Source: Mesostigma viride (Eukaryota; Streptophyta; Mesostigmatophyceae; Mesostigmatales; Mesostigmataceae). Taken from it: a stretch of 34,837 bases of DNA. A model generated the notes under the pieces. That model had not been told where the DNA came from and made no database searches. It worked only from the letters and a program-made list of their open reading frames with translations. This document shows, in pieces, positions 1 through 9,558 of the stretch. The position numbers and the translations under genes are program-made. The stretch is from NCBI GenBank assembly GCA_009746045.1, contig RPFO01002225.1:1-34837 (forward strand). The letters run 5' to 3'. The first letter of the stretch is position 1, and the number at the start of each line of letters is the position of its first letter.

Positions 1-1280
1 TACGTGCGGTTTGAGGCAGGGGAAAACATGCGTGGACGATAGGAATTATAGCACCGGCGGGCTTCAAAGTGCCGGACGGCAGGCGGTACCACCATTCCGT
101 GGCAGCTTGGCCCAGTTTGCTACCGGCTGGCACACGTTTTCAGTGAATTTTGGGCTCCAGATTTAAATGCAACGTGCGGTTTGAGGCAGGGGAAAACATG
201 CGTGGACGATAGGAATTATAGCACCGGCGGGCTTCAAAGTGCCGGACGGCAGGCGGTACCACCATTCCGTGGCAGCTTGGCCCAGTTTGCTACCGGCTGG
301 CACACGTTTTCAGTGAATTTTGGGCTCCAGATTTAAATGCAACGTGCGGTTTGAGGCAGGGGAAAACATGCGTGGACGATAGGAATTATAGCACCGGCGG
401 GCTTCAAAGTGCCGGACGGCAGGCGGTACCACCATTCCGTGGCAGCTTGGCCCAGTTTGCTACCGGCTGGCACACGTTTTCAGTGAATTTTGGGCTCCAG
501 ATTTAAATGCAACGTGCGGTTTGAGGCAGGGGAAAACATGCGTGGACGATAGGAATTATAGCACCGGCGGGCTTCAAAGTGCCGGACGGCAGGCGGTACC
601 ACCATTCCGTGGCAGCTTGGCCCAGTTTGCTACCGGCTGGCACACGTTTTCAGTGAATTTTGGGCTCCAGATTTAAATGCAACGTGCGGTTTGAGGCAGG
701 GGAAAACATGCGTGGACGATAGGAATTATAGCACCGGCGGGCTTCAAAGTGCCGGACGGCAGGCGGTACCACCATTCCGTGGCAGCTTGGCCCAGTTTGC
801 TACCGGCTGGCACACGTTTTCAGTGAATTTTGGGCTCCAGATTTAAATGCAACGTGCGGTTTGAGGCAGGGGAAAACATGCGTGGACGATAGGAATTATA
901 GCACCGGCGGGCTTCAAAGTGCCGGACGGCAGGCGGTACCACCATTCCGTGGCAGCTTGGCCCAGTTTGCTACCGGCTGGCACACGTTTTCAGTGAATTT
1001 TGGGCTCCAGATTTAAATGCAACGTGCGGTTTGAGGCAGGGGAAAACATGCGTGGACGATAGGAATTATAGCACCGGCGGGCTTCAAAGTGCCGGACGGC
1101 AGGCGGTACCACCATTCCGTGGCAGCTTGGCCCAGTTTGCTACCGGCTGGCACACGTTTTCAGTGAATTTTGGGCTCCAGATTTAAATGCAACGTGCGGT
1201 TTGAGGCAGGGGAAAACATGCGTGGACGATAGGAATTATAGCACCGGCGGGCTTCAAAGTGCCGGACGGCAGGCGGTACC
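1..1280. repeat. 170-bp tandem satellite, seven full copies plus a 90-bp partial
   Basis: The motif AACGTGCGGTTTGAGG recurs at 171, 341, 511, 681, 851, 1021 and 1191, an exact 170-bp period. The copies look identical by eye apart from the first base of the window. The last copy stops after its GGTACC at 1280, where GC-rich retrotransposon sequence begins. The array runs off the left edge, so its full size is unknown. It could be a satellite with nucleosome-sized units or a set of promoter monomers belonging to the LINE. No gene is visible in it. Confidence 0.97.
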
Positions 1281-1394
1281 GCGACCGCAGCGCGTTGGGG
1301 GGCTGCCGCCCCCCAAACCCCCCGCGTGGGGGGCTCCGCCCCCCACACCCCCCGCCCCCCCCCTCGGTGGCTGCCACGCCTGCCCTGATTGTTC

Positions 1395-2153
1395 ATGGAC
1401 GACCCACGACCCCCTTCGCCCAACGGCTCCCCCGCTCCCCGGTTGGCGCCTCGGCGGTCCTCTCGGCTTGCGGCCCTTCTTGCGGAGGTGGGCGACCCGG
1501 CTGCGGGGGGCTCGGGCGCCCCGGTCTCCCCCTCCTTGGTCTGCGAGGTCTGCCGGAGCGGGCACCGCGGGCACCACATGTTAGTTTGTGATGCTTGCAA
1601 TTCCGGGTGGCACTTGCAGTGTCTTACTCCCCGGCTCTACCGGGTCCCGCCGGGCTCCTGGACGTGCCCGCGCTGTCCCCCCCGGCGGGCCCCCGGGCTG
1701 CCCTCCCCGCTGGGTGCTCCGGCCCCCTGCCCCGTGTGCCCCCCTGCCGAGGCCCTCGGGGCGGGCCGTGGCCTGCCCGATGGGGCCGCCGTTGCTCGGG
1801 CCCTGGCGCCCTCGGCCCCGGGGCCCCACCCGTCGCCTGGCCCCGCCGACGGGGGCGCGGCGCTGTCGCCTGGGCTGGCCCGGCCGACCCCCGGCGGGCC
1901 TGGCGACCCCGGCGCCCGCCCCCGGCCCCTCGCTCCCCGACGCTCTGGCCTCCCTTCCCCCGGCCGCGGTTGGCCACCCAGCCGCCACCCCCGTCCTTGC
2001 CGCGTGGGACGGCGGCCCCCGGGCCCACGCGTTCACCTCGTGGCCGCCCTCGCACATTGTCGGCGTGGTGGGCCGCGCCACCTTTTCTTGGGCGTACTGC
2101 CCTTTGTTGCTGGACGCGGTCGGGCTCCAGGCCGCCTTCCCCTCGCTCCCTAG
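1395..2153 (+). CDS. LINE N-terminal segment with PHD finger
   Basis: The first ATG (GTTCATGG context) at 1395 opens a frame with a Pro/Arg-rich start and then a complete C4HC3 PHD finger at about nt 1542-1676: C-x2-C-x11-C-x2-C-x4-H-x2-C-x14-C-x2-C. PHD fingers usually read histone-tail methylation, so in a retrotransposon this could steer integration to marked chromatin; that role is inference. Beyond about 1750 the frame becomes low-complexity Pro/Gly/Arg and hits a stop at 2151. The plausible continuation lies in the next frame (ending 2220, with a hydrophobic, protein-like stretch after about 2020) and then returns to the original frame at about 2214, beside a C run. This segment therefore probably continues into the RING segment through two compensating indels. 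Confidence 0.7.
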   Translation: MDDPRPPSPNGSPAPRLAPRRSSRLAALLAEVGDPAAGGSGAPVSPSLVCEVCRSGHRGHHMLVCDACNSGWHLQCLTPRLYRVPPGSWTCPRCPPRRAPGLPSPLGAPAPCPVCPPAEALGAGRGLPDGAAVARALAPSAPGPHPSPGPADGGAALSPGLARPTPGGPGDPGARPRPLAPRRSGLPSPGRGWPPSRHPRPCRVGRRPPGPRVHLVAALAHCRRGGPRHLFLGVLPFVAGRGRAPGRLPLAP

Positions 2154-2216
2154 GCCCCCGGCCTTCCTGGCCCTAGTTGCGCAGGTGCGGGCGACATTTC
2201 TTTCCGCCGCCCCCCG

Positions 2217-3716
2217 GTGACGGCCTCGACTCTTTGGGGGTATGTCTTGGAAGGATATCACGCCGGCTGCCGGCTGCCGTGGCATCTCCCGGCCGCCCGG
2301 CAGGAAGAGCTGCTTTCCCTGGACGAGCGGGTGGGTCAGGAGGTGGTCGAGTTCGTCACGGCGGTGGCTCGAGACGCACAGGTCTCGGTGCGGGCGGCCT
2401 ACCTCGCGGGCGGCGCCGACCTGGGCCTCATGTCCCCGCGGCAGCTTCGCCTCTTCTTGGACGCCCAGGCCCCGCCTCCCGGCCCGGTTGCCAGTGGGGG
2501 CTTTCTCATCACCTCCCTCAGCCTGGCGCAGGCCGCCATGCTGCGTGTGGAGTTCGGGGCCCCCATCGCGGTTCAGGGCGGCCAGGCCATCTTGGTGGAC
2601 TCGGCCGGGCGCGCCCAGCCCCTAACCGCGGGGACGCCTGTTTCTGCCTTCCTCCACGACATCCTGGAGTTGGCAGGCATCCCGCACGAATGGCACCCCG
2701 CGGCTGACCAACCGGTCGGCATCCTCTCGCGCGCCCAGATTGCCGCTCTCCCGGGTTGCTGGGAGGCCGGCTGGGACCCGCCCCCCCCTCATGTCCGGTC
2801 CCTTCTGGAGGGGGACGACCCCGAGTCGGGCTCCTGTGCCATCTGCCTTGAGCCCTTCCGGCCGGGGGATGGCTTGTGTCGCCTGCCCGCGTGCGGCCAC
2901 ACATTCCATCAAGCGTGCATCGCGCGCAGCTTGCTCCACTCCGTGCCGCGCTGCCCGTTGTGCCGGGCTGTTGTGCCGCCCCCTGGGACTGCGCTTCCTC
3001 TCGGCCCGCCCCCGGTCTCGCTGGGTCCCCTGCCGGGTCCCCACCGGGCCCCGGGGCCAGCTGCCTCCCCGACCCCTCGGCCGCCGCCCCCGGCCTCGTT
3101 GCCGGGGCCTGGGGTGGTCGCGGGCGCGCTGGCGAGTCCCCCTGGGAGGGGCGCCGGCGTTCTCGATCCCCCTCCGCTGGGGGTCTCCCCGGTGGGCACT
3201 GCCTCCTCCGTGGCCCCGGCGGGCCTGCCGGGCGCTGGTCGGGTCGTGGTGCGCGCGCCTGCCGGCCCGGCTGGGGAGACGCCGCAGGCCCCACGTCCTG
3301 CCTTTGCTGGCGCCGCTCCCCGCCACTCAGCGCCCGCCGACGGCCTTCACCGGTGTGCCGTGCTGCTTCCCACGGGGTCCCCGTGTGCGGGTGTGTTCCA
3401 CAACCGTAACCTCCTCTGCCAGCACCTTCGCGCTGTGCACCCCGATCTCGGCGCGGCGGATCTGCAGGCCATGAGCTGTTACCGGTGCCCGGAAGCTCAC
3501 TGCCAGCGGGTGTACTCCATTCACGGGCGCGCTCAGCACGCGCGCGCCTGTGTTGCTCAACGGCCCCTCAACCGGCCAGCAGTCCCGGCCCCCTCCCCCC
3601 TCCCGCCTCGGCTCCCACCGGCTCCCAGCCCCCGCCGCCCGACTACTCGGCCAGTTGGCGTTGGCTTGACACGGTTCCCTGGGATGCATGCGCCATCAAC
3701 CCGACGTCTACCCTGA
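2217..3716 (+). CDS. LINE middle segment with RING-H2 and C2H2-like fingers
   Basis: The frame is the same as that of the PHD segment but is entered through a frameshift; the GTG at 2217 is only the first codon of the open stretch, not a credible start. Residues 1-190 are a helical-looking region I do not recognise. A RING-H2 finger follows at nt 2835-2963, with Cys/His at residues 207, 210, 226, 228, 231, 234, 246 and 249. RING fingers of this spacing usually act as E3 ubiquitin ligases. After a Pro-rich linker come a C2H2-like finger (nt about 3354-3446) and a second C..C..H..C module (about 3486-3550), in the position of the DNA-binding fingers of R2-type elements. After about 3590 the real coding sequence switches frame in a C-rich tract and the end of this frame is out-of-frame filler. 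Confidence 0.7.
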   Translation: MTASTLWGYVLEGYHAGCRLPWHLPAARQEELLSLDERVGQEVVEFVTAVARDAQVSVRAAYLAGGADLGLMSPRQLRLFLDAQAPPPGPVASGGFLITSLSLAQAAMLRVEFGAPIAVQGGQAILVDSAGRAQPLTAGTPVSAFLHDILELAGIPHEWHPAADQPVGILSRAQIAALPGCWEAGWDPPPPHVRSLLEGDDPESGSCAICLEPFRPGDGLCRLPACGHTFHQACIARSLLHSVPRCPLCRAVVPPPGTALPLGPPPVSLGPLPGPHRAPGPAASPTPRPPPPASLPGPGVVAGALASPPGRGAGVLDPPPLGVSPVGTASSVAPAGLPGAGRVVVRAPAGPAGETPQAPRPAFAGAAPRHSAPADGLHRCAVLLPTGSPCAGVFHNRNLLCQHLRAVHPDLGAADLQAMSCYRCPEAHCQRVYSIHGRAQHARACVAQRPLNRPAVPAPSPLPPRLPPAPSPRRPTTRPVGVGLTRFPGMHAPSTRRLP

Positions 3717-4459
3717 CCGACCTCCCCCACCGCGCGCGTAGCCTTTTCGCGCAATGTGCAATCGTTTCTCTCCGGCGCATGCACGCCGCTCCGGACGACC
3801 CGCTGGGCTTTAAACTGCACATGGTGACCCCCCGCCTGCTCCTCACCCCTCTCGGGCGTGGTGTGCGCGGCCTCCAGGGTGCGGTTATTGCCCGTTGCCG
3901 ACGCTTTCTGCAGGGGGACTGGGAGGGGCTGTTTGGCGTGCCGCCCCCGCGCACGGCCCGGCTGTCGGGGGAGGTCAACTTCGAGCGGGTGGCCGCCGAC
4001 GTCATCCGCCTCGTCCGCGAGGGGCAGCTCAGCCGGGCCATGACCCGCTTGGAAATGGCCAAGCTGGCCCCCGCCAATGCGGCTACCCTGGCGGCCTTGG
4101 AGGCTCTTCACCCTGCGGAGCCCGGATTCCAGCTGCCCGTGCCGGACCCCCTGCCGGCCCCCCTCCGGCTGGACCGCGACTGCTTCCTGGAGGTGATGCG
4201 TGCGGTCCCGCGGGCTTCCTCTACCGGGCCGTCGGGCTGGCGCTACGAGCACTTGGAGGTCCTGGTGGGGCATGGGGGCGAGGACATTCTCTTTGACACC
4301 CTCATTGACCTGGCGGCTGGTCGCGTTCCTCCCGCTGCGCGCGAGTGGTTAGCGGGCGCTCGCCTCCTCGCTCTGCTCAAGGGTGTCTTGCCCCCCCCGA
4401 GGGCAAGGTGCGCCCGATCGCCTGCGGTGAGGTGCTCCGCAAGCTCGTGGGCAAAGTGA
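3600..4459 (+). CDS. LINE segment upstream of and into the RT domain
   Basis: This frame takes over from the RING/C2H2 segment after the C-rich tract near 3585-3603 and contains the linker and the N-terminal part of the reverse transcriptase. The motif WRWLDTVPW at about 3653-3680 marks the return to protein-like sequence, and STGPSGWRYEHLEVL at about 4219-4263 looks like the start of the RT fingers. It is left at a run of eight C at 4391-4398. After that point this frame is Arg/Ser filler ending at 4459, while the next frame continues with the conserved RPIACGE motif. There is no independent start; it is one piece of the same polyprotein. Confidence 0.65.
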
Positions 4460-6555
4460 TCTGCCGCCAAAAGGCGCCCGAGCTCCGTGCCTTTTTCTGC
4501 CCGCCCCTCGCAGCGGGTGAGACCTCGGTGGCGGCCCAGCTGGGGGTGACGACTCCAGGCGGGGCGGATATCCTCATCCATTCGGTGCAGGCCTACCTCG
4601 AGGCCCACCCCACCCACGCTGTCGTCAAGGTCGACTGCCACAACGCGTTCAACAGTCTGTCCCGCGCCAGCATGTTTGCGGCCGTCATGGAGTCCTTCGA
4701 GGACTTGTACGCTTGGACAGCCGTGTGCTACGGCCAGCCCGGCCAACTGGTTCACATCATGGAGGACGGCACTCGCGGCGGCCTGCTGTCGCGGTCGGGC
4801 ACCCAGCAAGGGGACCCCCTGGGACCCCTGTACTTTGCCGCCCCCCTCCAGGGTTGCCTCCAAGCGGTCCATGCTGCCCACCCGGCGGTCGCTATTCAGG
4901 CCTACTTGGATGATATCTACCTTCTGGGCCCTGTGCCGGACACCACCGCGGCTCTGCTGGCACTGCAGACCGCGGTGGCCGACATCAACCTCCAGTTGAC
5001 CCTTGCCAAGTGCGCGGTGTACTCGCCCCAAGGTGATTGCTCCGGCTTTCCGCCCCAGCTCTTGGGCCGGGACGAGCGCCTCCATGGGTTGGATGTCCTC
5101 GGCGTTCCGGTTGGCGACCCCGCGTTTGTCATCGATGCTCTGCGGGCCGCCCTCGAGGCACGCACTGAGGTACTGCCCTTGATTGCGCGCCTTCATGATT
5201 CGCAGACCAAGGGTCTGCTTCTGTGGTTTTGCGCTCACCCTCGCGTCGTTCACTGGCTCCGGGGCGCTCTTCCGGCTCAGGTCCGGCTGGCCGCCGAGGG
5301 CCACGACGAACGCATCCAGTCGGCCTTGGCGCAGCTGGTCCCGGGCCCCGACCTCCCGCCACATGCTATTCGCATTGCCTCCCTGCCTGCACGGATGGGT
5401 GGCTGCGGTCTGACTCGTGCCGCCCGGCTGGCCCCAGCAGCATTTTTGGGCTCCGTCGCTCAGTCGTGGGCGGAAAGCTGCCGGCTCCTGCCCCTTTTGG
5501 CAACGGCAGCGCCTGACCTCCTGGACCCCAGCAGCCCTTTGCCCTTCGTCACCGCCATCCAGGAGGCCTATGCTGAGATCCAGCAGGCCTGTTCTCCCGT
5601 CCGTGCCGCTCAGGCGGTACAGCGCCACCTCCCTCGCGGCACTCCCTCGGTCGCCTCCGTTCAATCTCCCGCCGCATTCCCTGCTCGCGTCATCGATAAA
5701 CACCAGAAAACCTACGCGGGTATTCTGCACACGGCTGATTGGATTGCTCTTTTCGCGGACCTCAACGCCCAGGGACGTGCGTGGCTGTTCTCGCTTTCCT
5801 TGCGGAGTGTGGGCTCGGCGTACCTTCGTGCTCTTCCCATGGCCCCCCCATTCGCCTTGGCTCCCAGCCACTACTCGGTGGCGCTCCGGCACCAGCTATT
5901 TGCCCCGCAGCCTCTTGTTCCGGCCGGGCGGCCTTGTGGTAGCTGTGGGCAGCCGCTGGATCCCACGGGGACTCACTACCTTGCCTGCATGGGGGGCCAA
6001 CAGAATCAGAATTGGTATTTGTATTTGCACACTGTCCTCCTGACGGTGGTGCTCGCCATGATTCGGTCGGTTTTCCCCCACGCGAACATCCGGTCCGAGG
6101 ATGCGGATGGCGCTGCCTTCTATTCCCCCAACCACCGGCCTGACATCGTGGTGCTGGACTTTGAGGGGGGTGGCCGGCATCTGCTTATTGACGTTTCGGT
6201 GGCGCGGCCCTTGGCTCTTAGCCACGTGGCTGGGGCCTCCCTCACGGCAGGTTACACGGCGGACCGGGCGGAGCGGGCCAAGCTCCTGGCCTACGGCGAC
6301 GTCGGGCACCATCGTGTGGTGCCCTTTGTCCTGGAGGAGTTTGGGGCCATGGGGCCCCTGACCTCCGCCTTCTTCAAGGAGTGTTGCCGGCTCCGGGAGG
6401 ACCGGCTGGACCTGGAGGGCCAGCGGGCCCCATGGTCGGCGCGGACCTGGACGTCATATTGGCGTCAGCGCTTGTCGGTGGCGCTGACTCGGGCCATGGC
6501 TGACATCATGCTCCGCCGTACGCGGGCTGATTTTGCGGTGCAGCAGGGCTATTAG
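4398..6555 (+). CDS. LINE reverse transcriptase and restriction-like endonuclease
   Basis: This is the largest intact piece, about 720 codons. RT motifs in order: RPIACGEVLR (about 4411-4440), KVDCHNAFNSL (4627-4659), GTQQGDPLGPLYFA (about 4798-4839) and the catalytic YLDD (about 4903-4914). A CCHC-like knuckle, CGSCG...H...C, lies at about 5935-5988. The endonuclease core follows, with RPDIVVLDF (about 6136-6162) and LLIDVSVARP (about 6181-6210), the PD and D-x-V elements of the restriction-like nucleases of R2-type LINEs. The protein would nick target DNA and prime reverse transcription from the nick. The frame is entered through the C8 run at 4391-4398, so it has no start of its own. Catalytic residues look intact. 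Confidence 0.88.
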
Positions 6556-6705
6556 GTTCCTCCCGTTAGGCGTTTCCATTGGTCTTATCGTAGTATAGAG
6601 CTTTGACATGGCTCTGTATATAGGTTTATAGCTGGGCGTTTGCTTTGGTTTGAGTGATTTCACTCTGTTGTAAGTAATTATATTTTTTAAATATATATAT
6701 TCAAC
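6556..6705 (+). other. LINE 3' UTR and tail
   Basis: About 150 bp follow the TAG stop of the RT/endonuclease frame. They hold a GGTTCCTCCCGTTAGG stretch and end in an AT-rich tail with TTTTTTAAATATATATAT at about 6683-6700. The opposite-strand gene reads in from the right and loses its protein-like character here, which places the junction between about 6690 and 6720. No polyadenylation tail is seen, as is common for R2-like elements. Confidence 0.6.
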
Positions 6706-6714
6706 GATGCAAAT

Positions 6715-7893
6715 ATACATGCTTACCGTCCCACGGGGCGCTGTGCCCTCCTTTATGAAGTCGAACCACGTGTACTTCTTTGTCCACCCCTTCATCTGGT
6801 CCGTCACGATGAACTCGGAAATCCCACACTCGTTGCACGTCCCTTCCAAGCAGTTCATTGGGACGTTAACGAACGGGCCGCCCGTCCTCCCCCCTCCTTG
6901 CCCCCCCTCCCCCCTCTCAGCCCTGTGGCAGGTGAAACGTCGAACGAAATCATGGGCATTGTCAGGCACGGAAGGGATACCCTCCCTCTCCTCGATCTCC
7001 AGCGTGCTCTTCAACTCCTTGACGCCTTTGGCGAAGGCAGAGAGCAGAGACTCGAAGACGACGTGCTTTTCGCATGCGCACAAGTCCCGGTCCTTCCACA
7101 CGCCCTTTACGCACTTGGGCATGAACTCCACGAACTTCGTGTACCCCACCTTGTACCTTGTCCCGTCCGCAGTCGTCACGATACCTCCCTTGTACGGCGA
7201 CGCGTCAGAACAGAACCGCTTGTAAATCGTTTCAAGCGAGTCCAAATAGTACCTTCCGCCCTGGGAGGAAATGAGGATCCTGGCGTTTCCCTTCCTTTCG
7301 AACTCATTGACCACGTCCTTATGGTTGGGAGACGCCCTCGTGTTTAGGTCTGACAACCAGTAACTCCCGACGATGTCTTTGACCTCCTCCGGAAACTTGT
7401 CCGACCGTAAAGCACGAGGGGGCGCCTTCAGGGCGGGAAGGTCGCCCCCCATCCTCATTCCCCTTGCGGTCTGGATATCCTTGGGCGTGACGTGAAGCAG
7501 CCGCGCGAGAGTGCAATGCCCTTGATTGTTCATGCCGTCCTTTCCCAAGCACATTGACAGCACAGCGCACTTCGCGTTCCTGTGCTCATCCGACTTGCCC
7601 AATTCCTGGAAACCTTGCACGATATTAGCGACAACCTCCTGAGCGAAGGACTCCGACGCCTTTCTTTTCAGCGCAGGGCGGTACTGTTTCCCCATAACCT
7701 TCACAACCGCACCTGGCAGCCGCTCAAGCGCCCTCAAGCCTACTGCAGTTTTCGTGTTTTCAGTCTTGTGATTGTTGTCCTTCAGCAAGTATTCCATTGC
7801 GCTGGCCATGTCGAGGGCAAGTTGGTTGCCCTTGATCTCGACGTACTTGAGACTTAGGTCTTTGTTGTGCGCTTCACCTGCATCCGCGCGCAT
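6715..7893 (-). pseudogene. Cys-rich transposon-like protein, 3' end truncated by the LINE
   Basis: About 390 codons of protein-like sequence start at an ATG at 7893, with an in-frame TAA 24 bp upstream. The N-terminal half is rich in charged helices. Visible motifs are RYYLDSLETIYKRF (about residues 216-229), DLCACEKH (about 269-276) and CLEGTCNECGIS (about 348-359). The pattern of a Y/F-rich block, then CxC..H, then CxxxxCxxC recalls N-terminal halves of large transposon-encoded proteins of algae and invertebrates, but I cannot name the family. After the WTKKYTWFDFIKEGTAPRGT segment the frame enters the AT-rich LINE tail and the remaining roughly 90 codons to 6454 are spurious. The gene has therefore lost its C-terminus, most simply by the LINE insertion. 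Confidence 0.55.
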
Positions 7894-7958
7894 ACAGAAT
7901 CCAGACGAAGTTTTGACTTTTTATCAAATTATTGCTTTCCAACAATTACCCAATTTGT

Positions 7959-8522
7959 AGGTCCCAACGGCCGTTGGACCCCTGAAAGTACGCCTGAAAC
8001 ACGCCAACACATGCATTTTCGACACCCAACGGCCGTTGGACCCCCGAAAGTGGGCCTGAAACACGCCAACACATGCATTTTCGACACCCAACGGCCGTTG
8101 GACCCCAGAAAGCGGGCCGAAAACACGCCAACACATGCATTTTCGACACCCAACGGCCGTTGGACCCCTGAAAGTGGGCCTGAAACACGCCAACACATGC
8201 ATTTTCGACACCCAACGGCCGTTGGACCCCTGAAAGCGGGCCGAAAACACGCCAACACATGCATTTTCTACACCCAACGGCCGTTGGACCCCTGAAAGTG
8301 GGCCTGAAACACGCCCTTTACATGCATTTTCGACACCCAACGGCCGTTGGACCCCTGAAAGCGGGCCGAAAACACGCCAACACATGCATTTTCGACGTCC
8401 AACGGCCGTTGGGCCCCTGAAAGCGGGCCGGAAACACGCTAACGCATGCATTTTAGACACCCAACGGCCGTTGGACCCCTGAAAGCGGGCCGAAAACTCG
8501 CCAACACCTGCATTTTTTACAC
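7959..8522. repeat. 62-bp tandem array, nine units, each with CCAACGGCCGTTGG
   Basis: The palindrome starts at 7964, 8026, 8088, 8150, 8212, 8274, 8337, 8399 and 8461, a 62-bp period with one 63-bp step. Each unit reads palindrome, then GGACCCCTGAAAG, a GGGCC stretch, ACACGCCAACACATGC and ATTTTCGACA. Units differ by a few substitutions and the array decays into a degenerate copy (AACGACCGTTGGAACCC) near 8566. Open frames exist on both strands because the units lack stops, but they have no protein character. The same palindrome and 3' flank are scattered at gene boundaries from 20 to 32 kb. Confidence 0.95.
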
Positions 8523-9558
8523 GCCAGGATGTGAATTTCCGAATCCCAACGCACTTTTTATAACCTTAACGACCGTTGGAACCCAGAAATTCGACTGAAA
8601 TGTTTCCATAACACACGTAACAACAAATTTGGTGGTCAACCCCGTAAATCCGTAACCCTGCACGCACCTCTTGCCGCCATAGCTCTTGTTCGCAGCAGGT
8701 GGGCCCTGAAGACGCCTTTTGGTCTTGCACCTGTTGGTTACAATTGCATGGCATACCAGCAATATATTGCACATAGCATTGTATTTCACACAATTATTAT
8801 ATTCATGCCACAAATAATAATAATAATTGTATTAAACAGAGGGGGGCAGGTTGCCTATTCGTTTCATTGCAGTCTAATATCAACATATTAAAAATTTCCA
8901 TGCCCATAAACATTTTTGATATAGCTATTAGGTTGCTAATTATATTAAATCTTACCAGCCGTGTAGTGGTTTGCGGATTGCTTTATAGGCTTGCCACACC
9001 AACCCAAAAAAAAATGTTACGACGGGAGTTGAACCCGGGCCTACTAGACGTGTTCACGAGGTACTACGAGGATCAGCCAAGAATCTGTCCCGTACCGGTG
9101 TGGTTCACCAGTTCCGCACACTAGCATGGTCTCCGCGTCGCGCTCGTTCATTAAATTTCGGAGAAATTTTGCCTGCTTATATACGTTTTTGAAGCCCCTC
9201 GGCGTCGCGCCGTGAAAAGCTTCCTCCGCCAGGCGTCCAATCAGGTAGCAGGAATGTGAAAAAATGGGCTCGAGCTGTGTGCAGCGCCGCGTCCATGTGG
9301 CGCCACACGGCGTCAGGAGTCGGCGTGGCGCCATATATGGCGCTGCGAATTCCCTACCGTGTGGTCTGCAGCGCCACGTCACAGTTGCGACTGCAAGTAT
9401 TTTTCAGCGCGGCGCCGTCCCGGCGCCGCGCCATATCGTTTGGCGCGTAAATTTTTTTACCGCGCGCGGCGTCTTTTAGGCGCCGCGCCATTCCATTTGC
9501 GCGTCGGCATACCAGCACCAGGGAATTTGAATTGCAGGTGCTGCGTTGGCGCTTTCCA
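8523..9558. other. Gene-free stretch with AT-rich part and GGCGCC-rich part
   Basis: I see no convincing gene. 8523-9000 is AT-rich. 9250-9510 is rich in GGCGCC and GCGCC palindromes, including the imperfect palindrome TGGCGCCATATATGGCGCTG at about 9324-9343, and could be a decayed element. A tRNA-like relic at about 9016-9075 is listed separately. Open frames here are short and show no conserved motif. Confidence 0.5.
9016..9110 (-). repeat. tRNA-like relic, possible SINE head
   Basis: On the minus strand the sequence GGGTTCAACTCCCG fits the B box / T-arm consensus (GGTTCRANTCC) and is followed by CGTAACA and a run of T that could end Pol III transcription. About 42 nt upstream is TGGCTGATCC, a weak A box. 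The acceptor stem does not pair, so this is not a functional tRNA. The 25.8-kb relic shares TGTGCGGAAC, TGGCTG and GGGTTC in the same order, which suggests one tRNA-derived repeat family. Confidence 0.35.

Larger units (their letters stand above)
1281..6705 (+). mobile_element. Non-LTR retrotransposon (LINE) with restriction-like endonuclease
   Basis: This is a GC-rich unit, clearly different in composition from its flanks. Its coding capacity in order is PHD finger, RING-H2 finger, C2H2-like fingers, reverse transcriptase, CCHC-type knuckle and a C-terminal PD-D-type endonuclease. The RT, knuckle, endonuclease order is that of R2/NeSL-like LINEs; the PHD and RING fingers are unusual additions. 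The 5' leader (1281-1394) holds two G6/C6 hairpins at about 1296-1315 and 1327-1345. The 3' UTR of about 150 bp ends in an AT-rich tract near 6685-6705 without a clear poly(A). No target-site duplication was found. The reading frame changes about four times, several times at C runs, so this copy is either dead or carries sequence errors. Confidence 0.9.

Noticed and set aside
4243-5892. 549-codon minus-strand open frame opposite the LINE RT
   Set aside because: Shadow of a GC-rich coding region; the plus strand has the RT motifs.
7867-8460. Frames across the 62-bp palindrome array on both strands
   Set aside because: Repeat artefacts with three shifted versions of the same peptide.
7959-8522. 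CRISPR array
   Set aside because: Regular spacing, but the whole unit is repeated, so there are no unique spacers; there are no cas genes and the context is eukaryotic.
8517-8813. 98-codon minus-strand frame
   Set aside because: No motif, no repeat support and no palindrome-type leader; could be chance in AT-rich sequence.
9044-9382. Minus-strand frame with NVYKQAKFL resembling NVYKQVRFL of the MYND protein
   Set aside because: The match is a few residues only and the rest shows no similarity.
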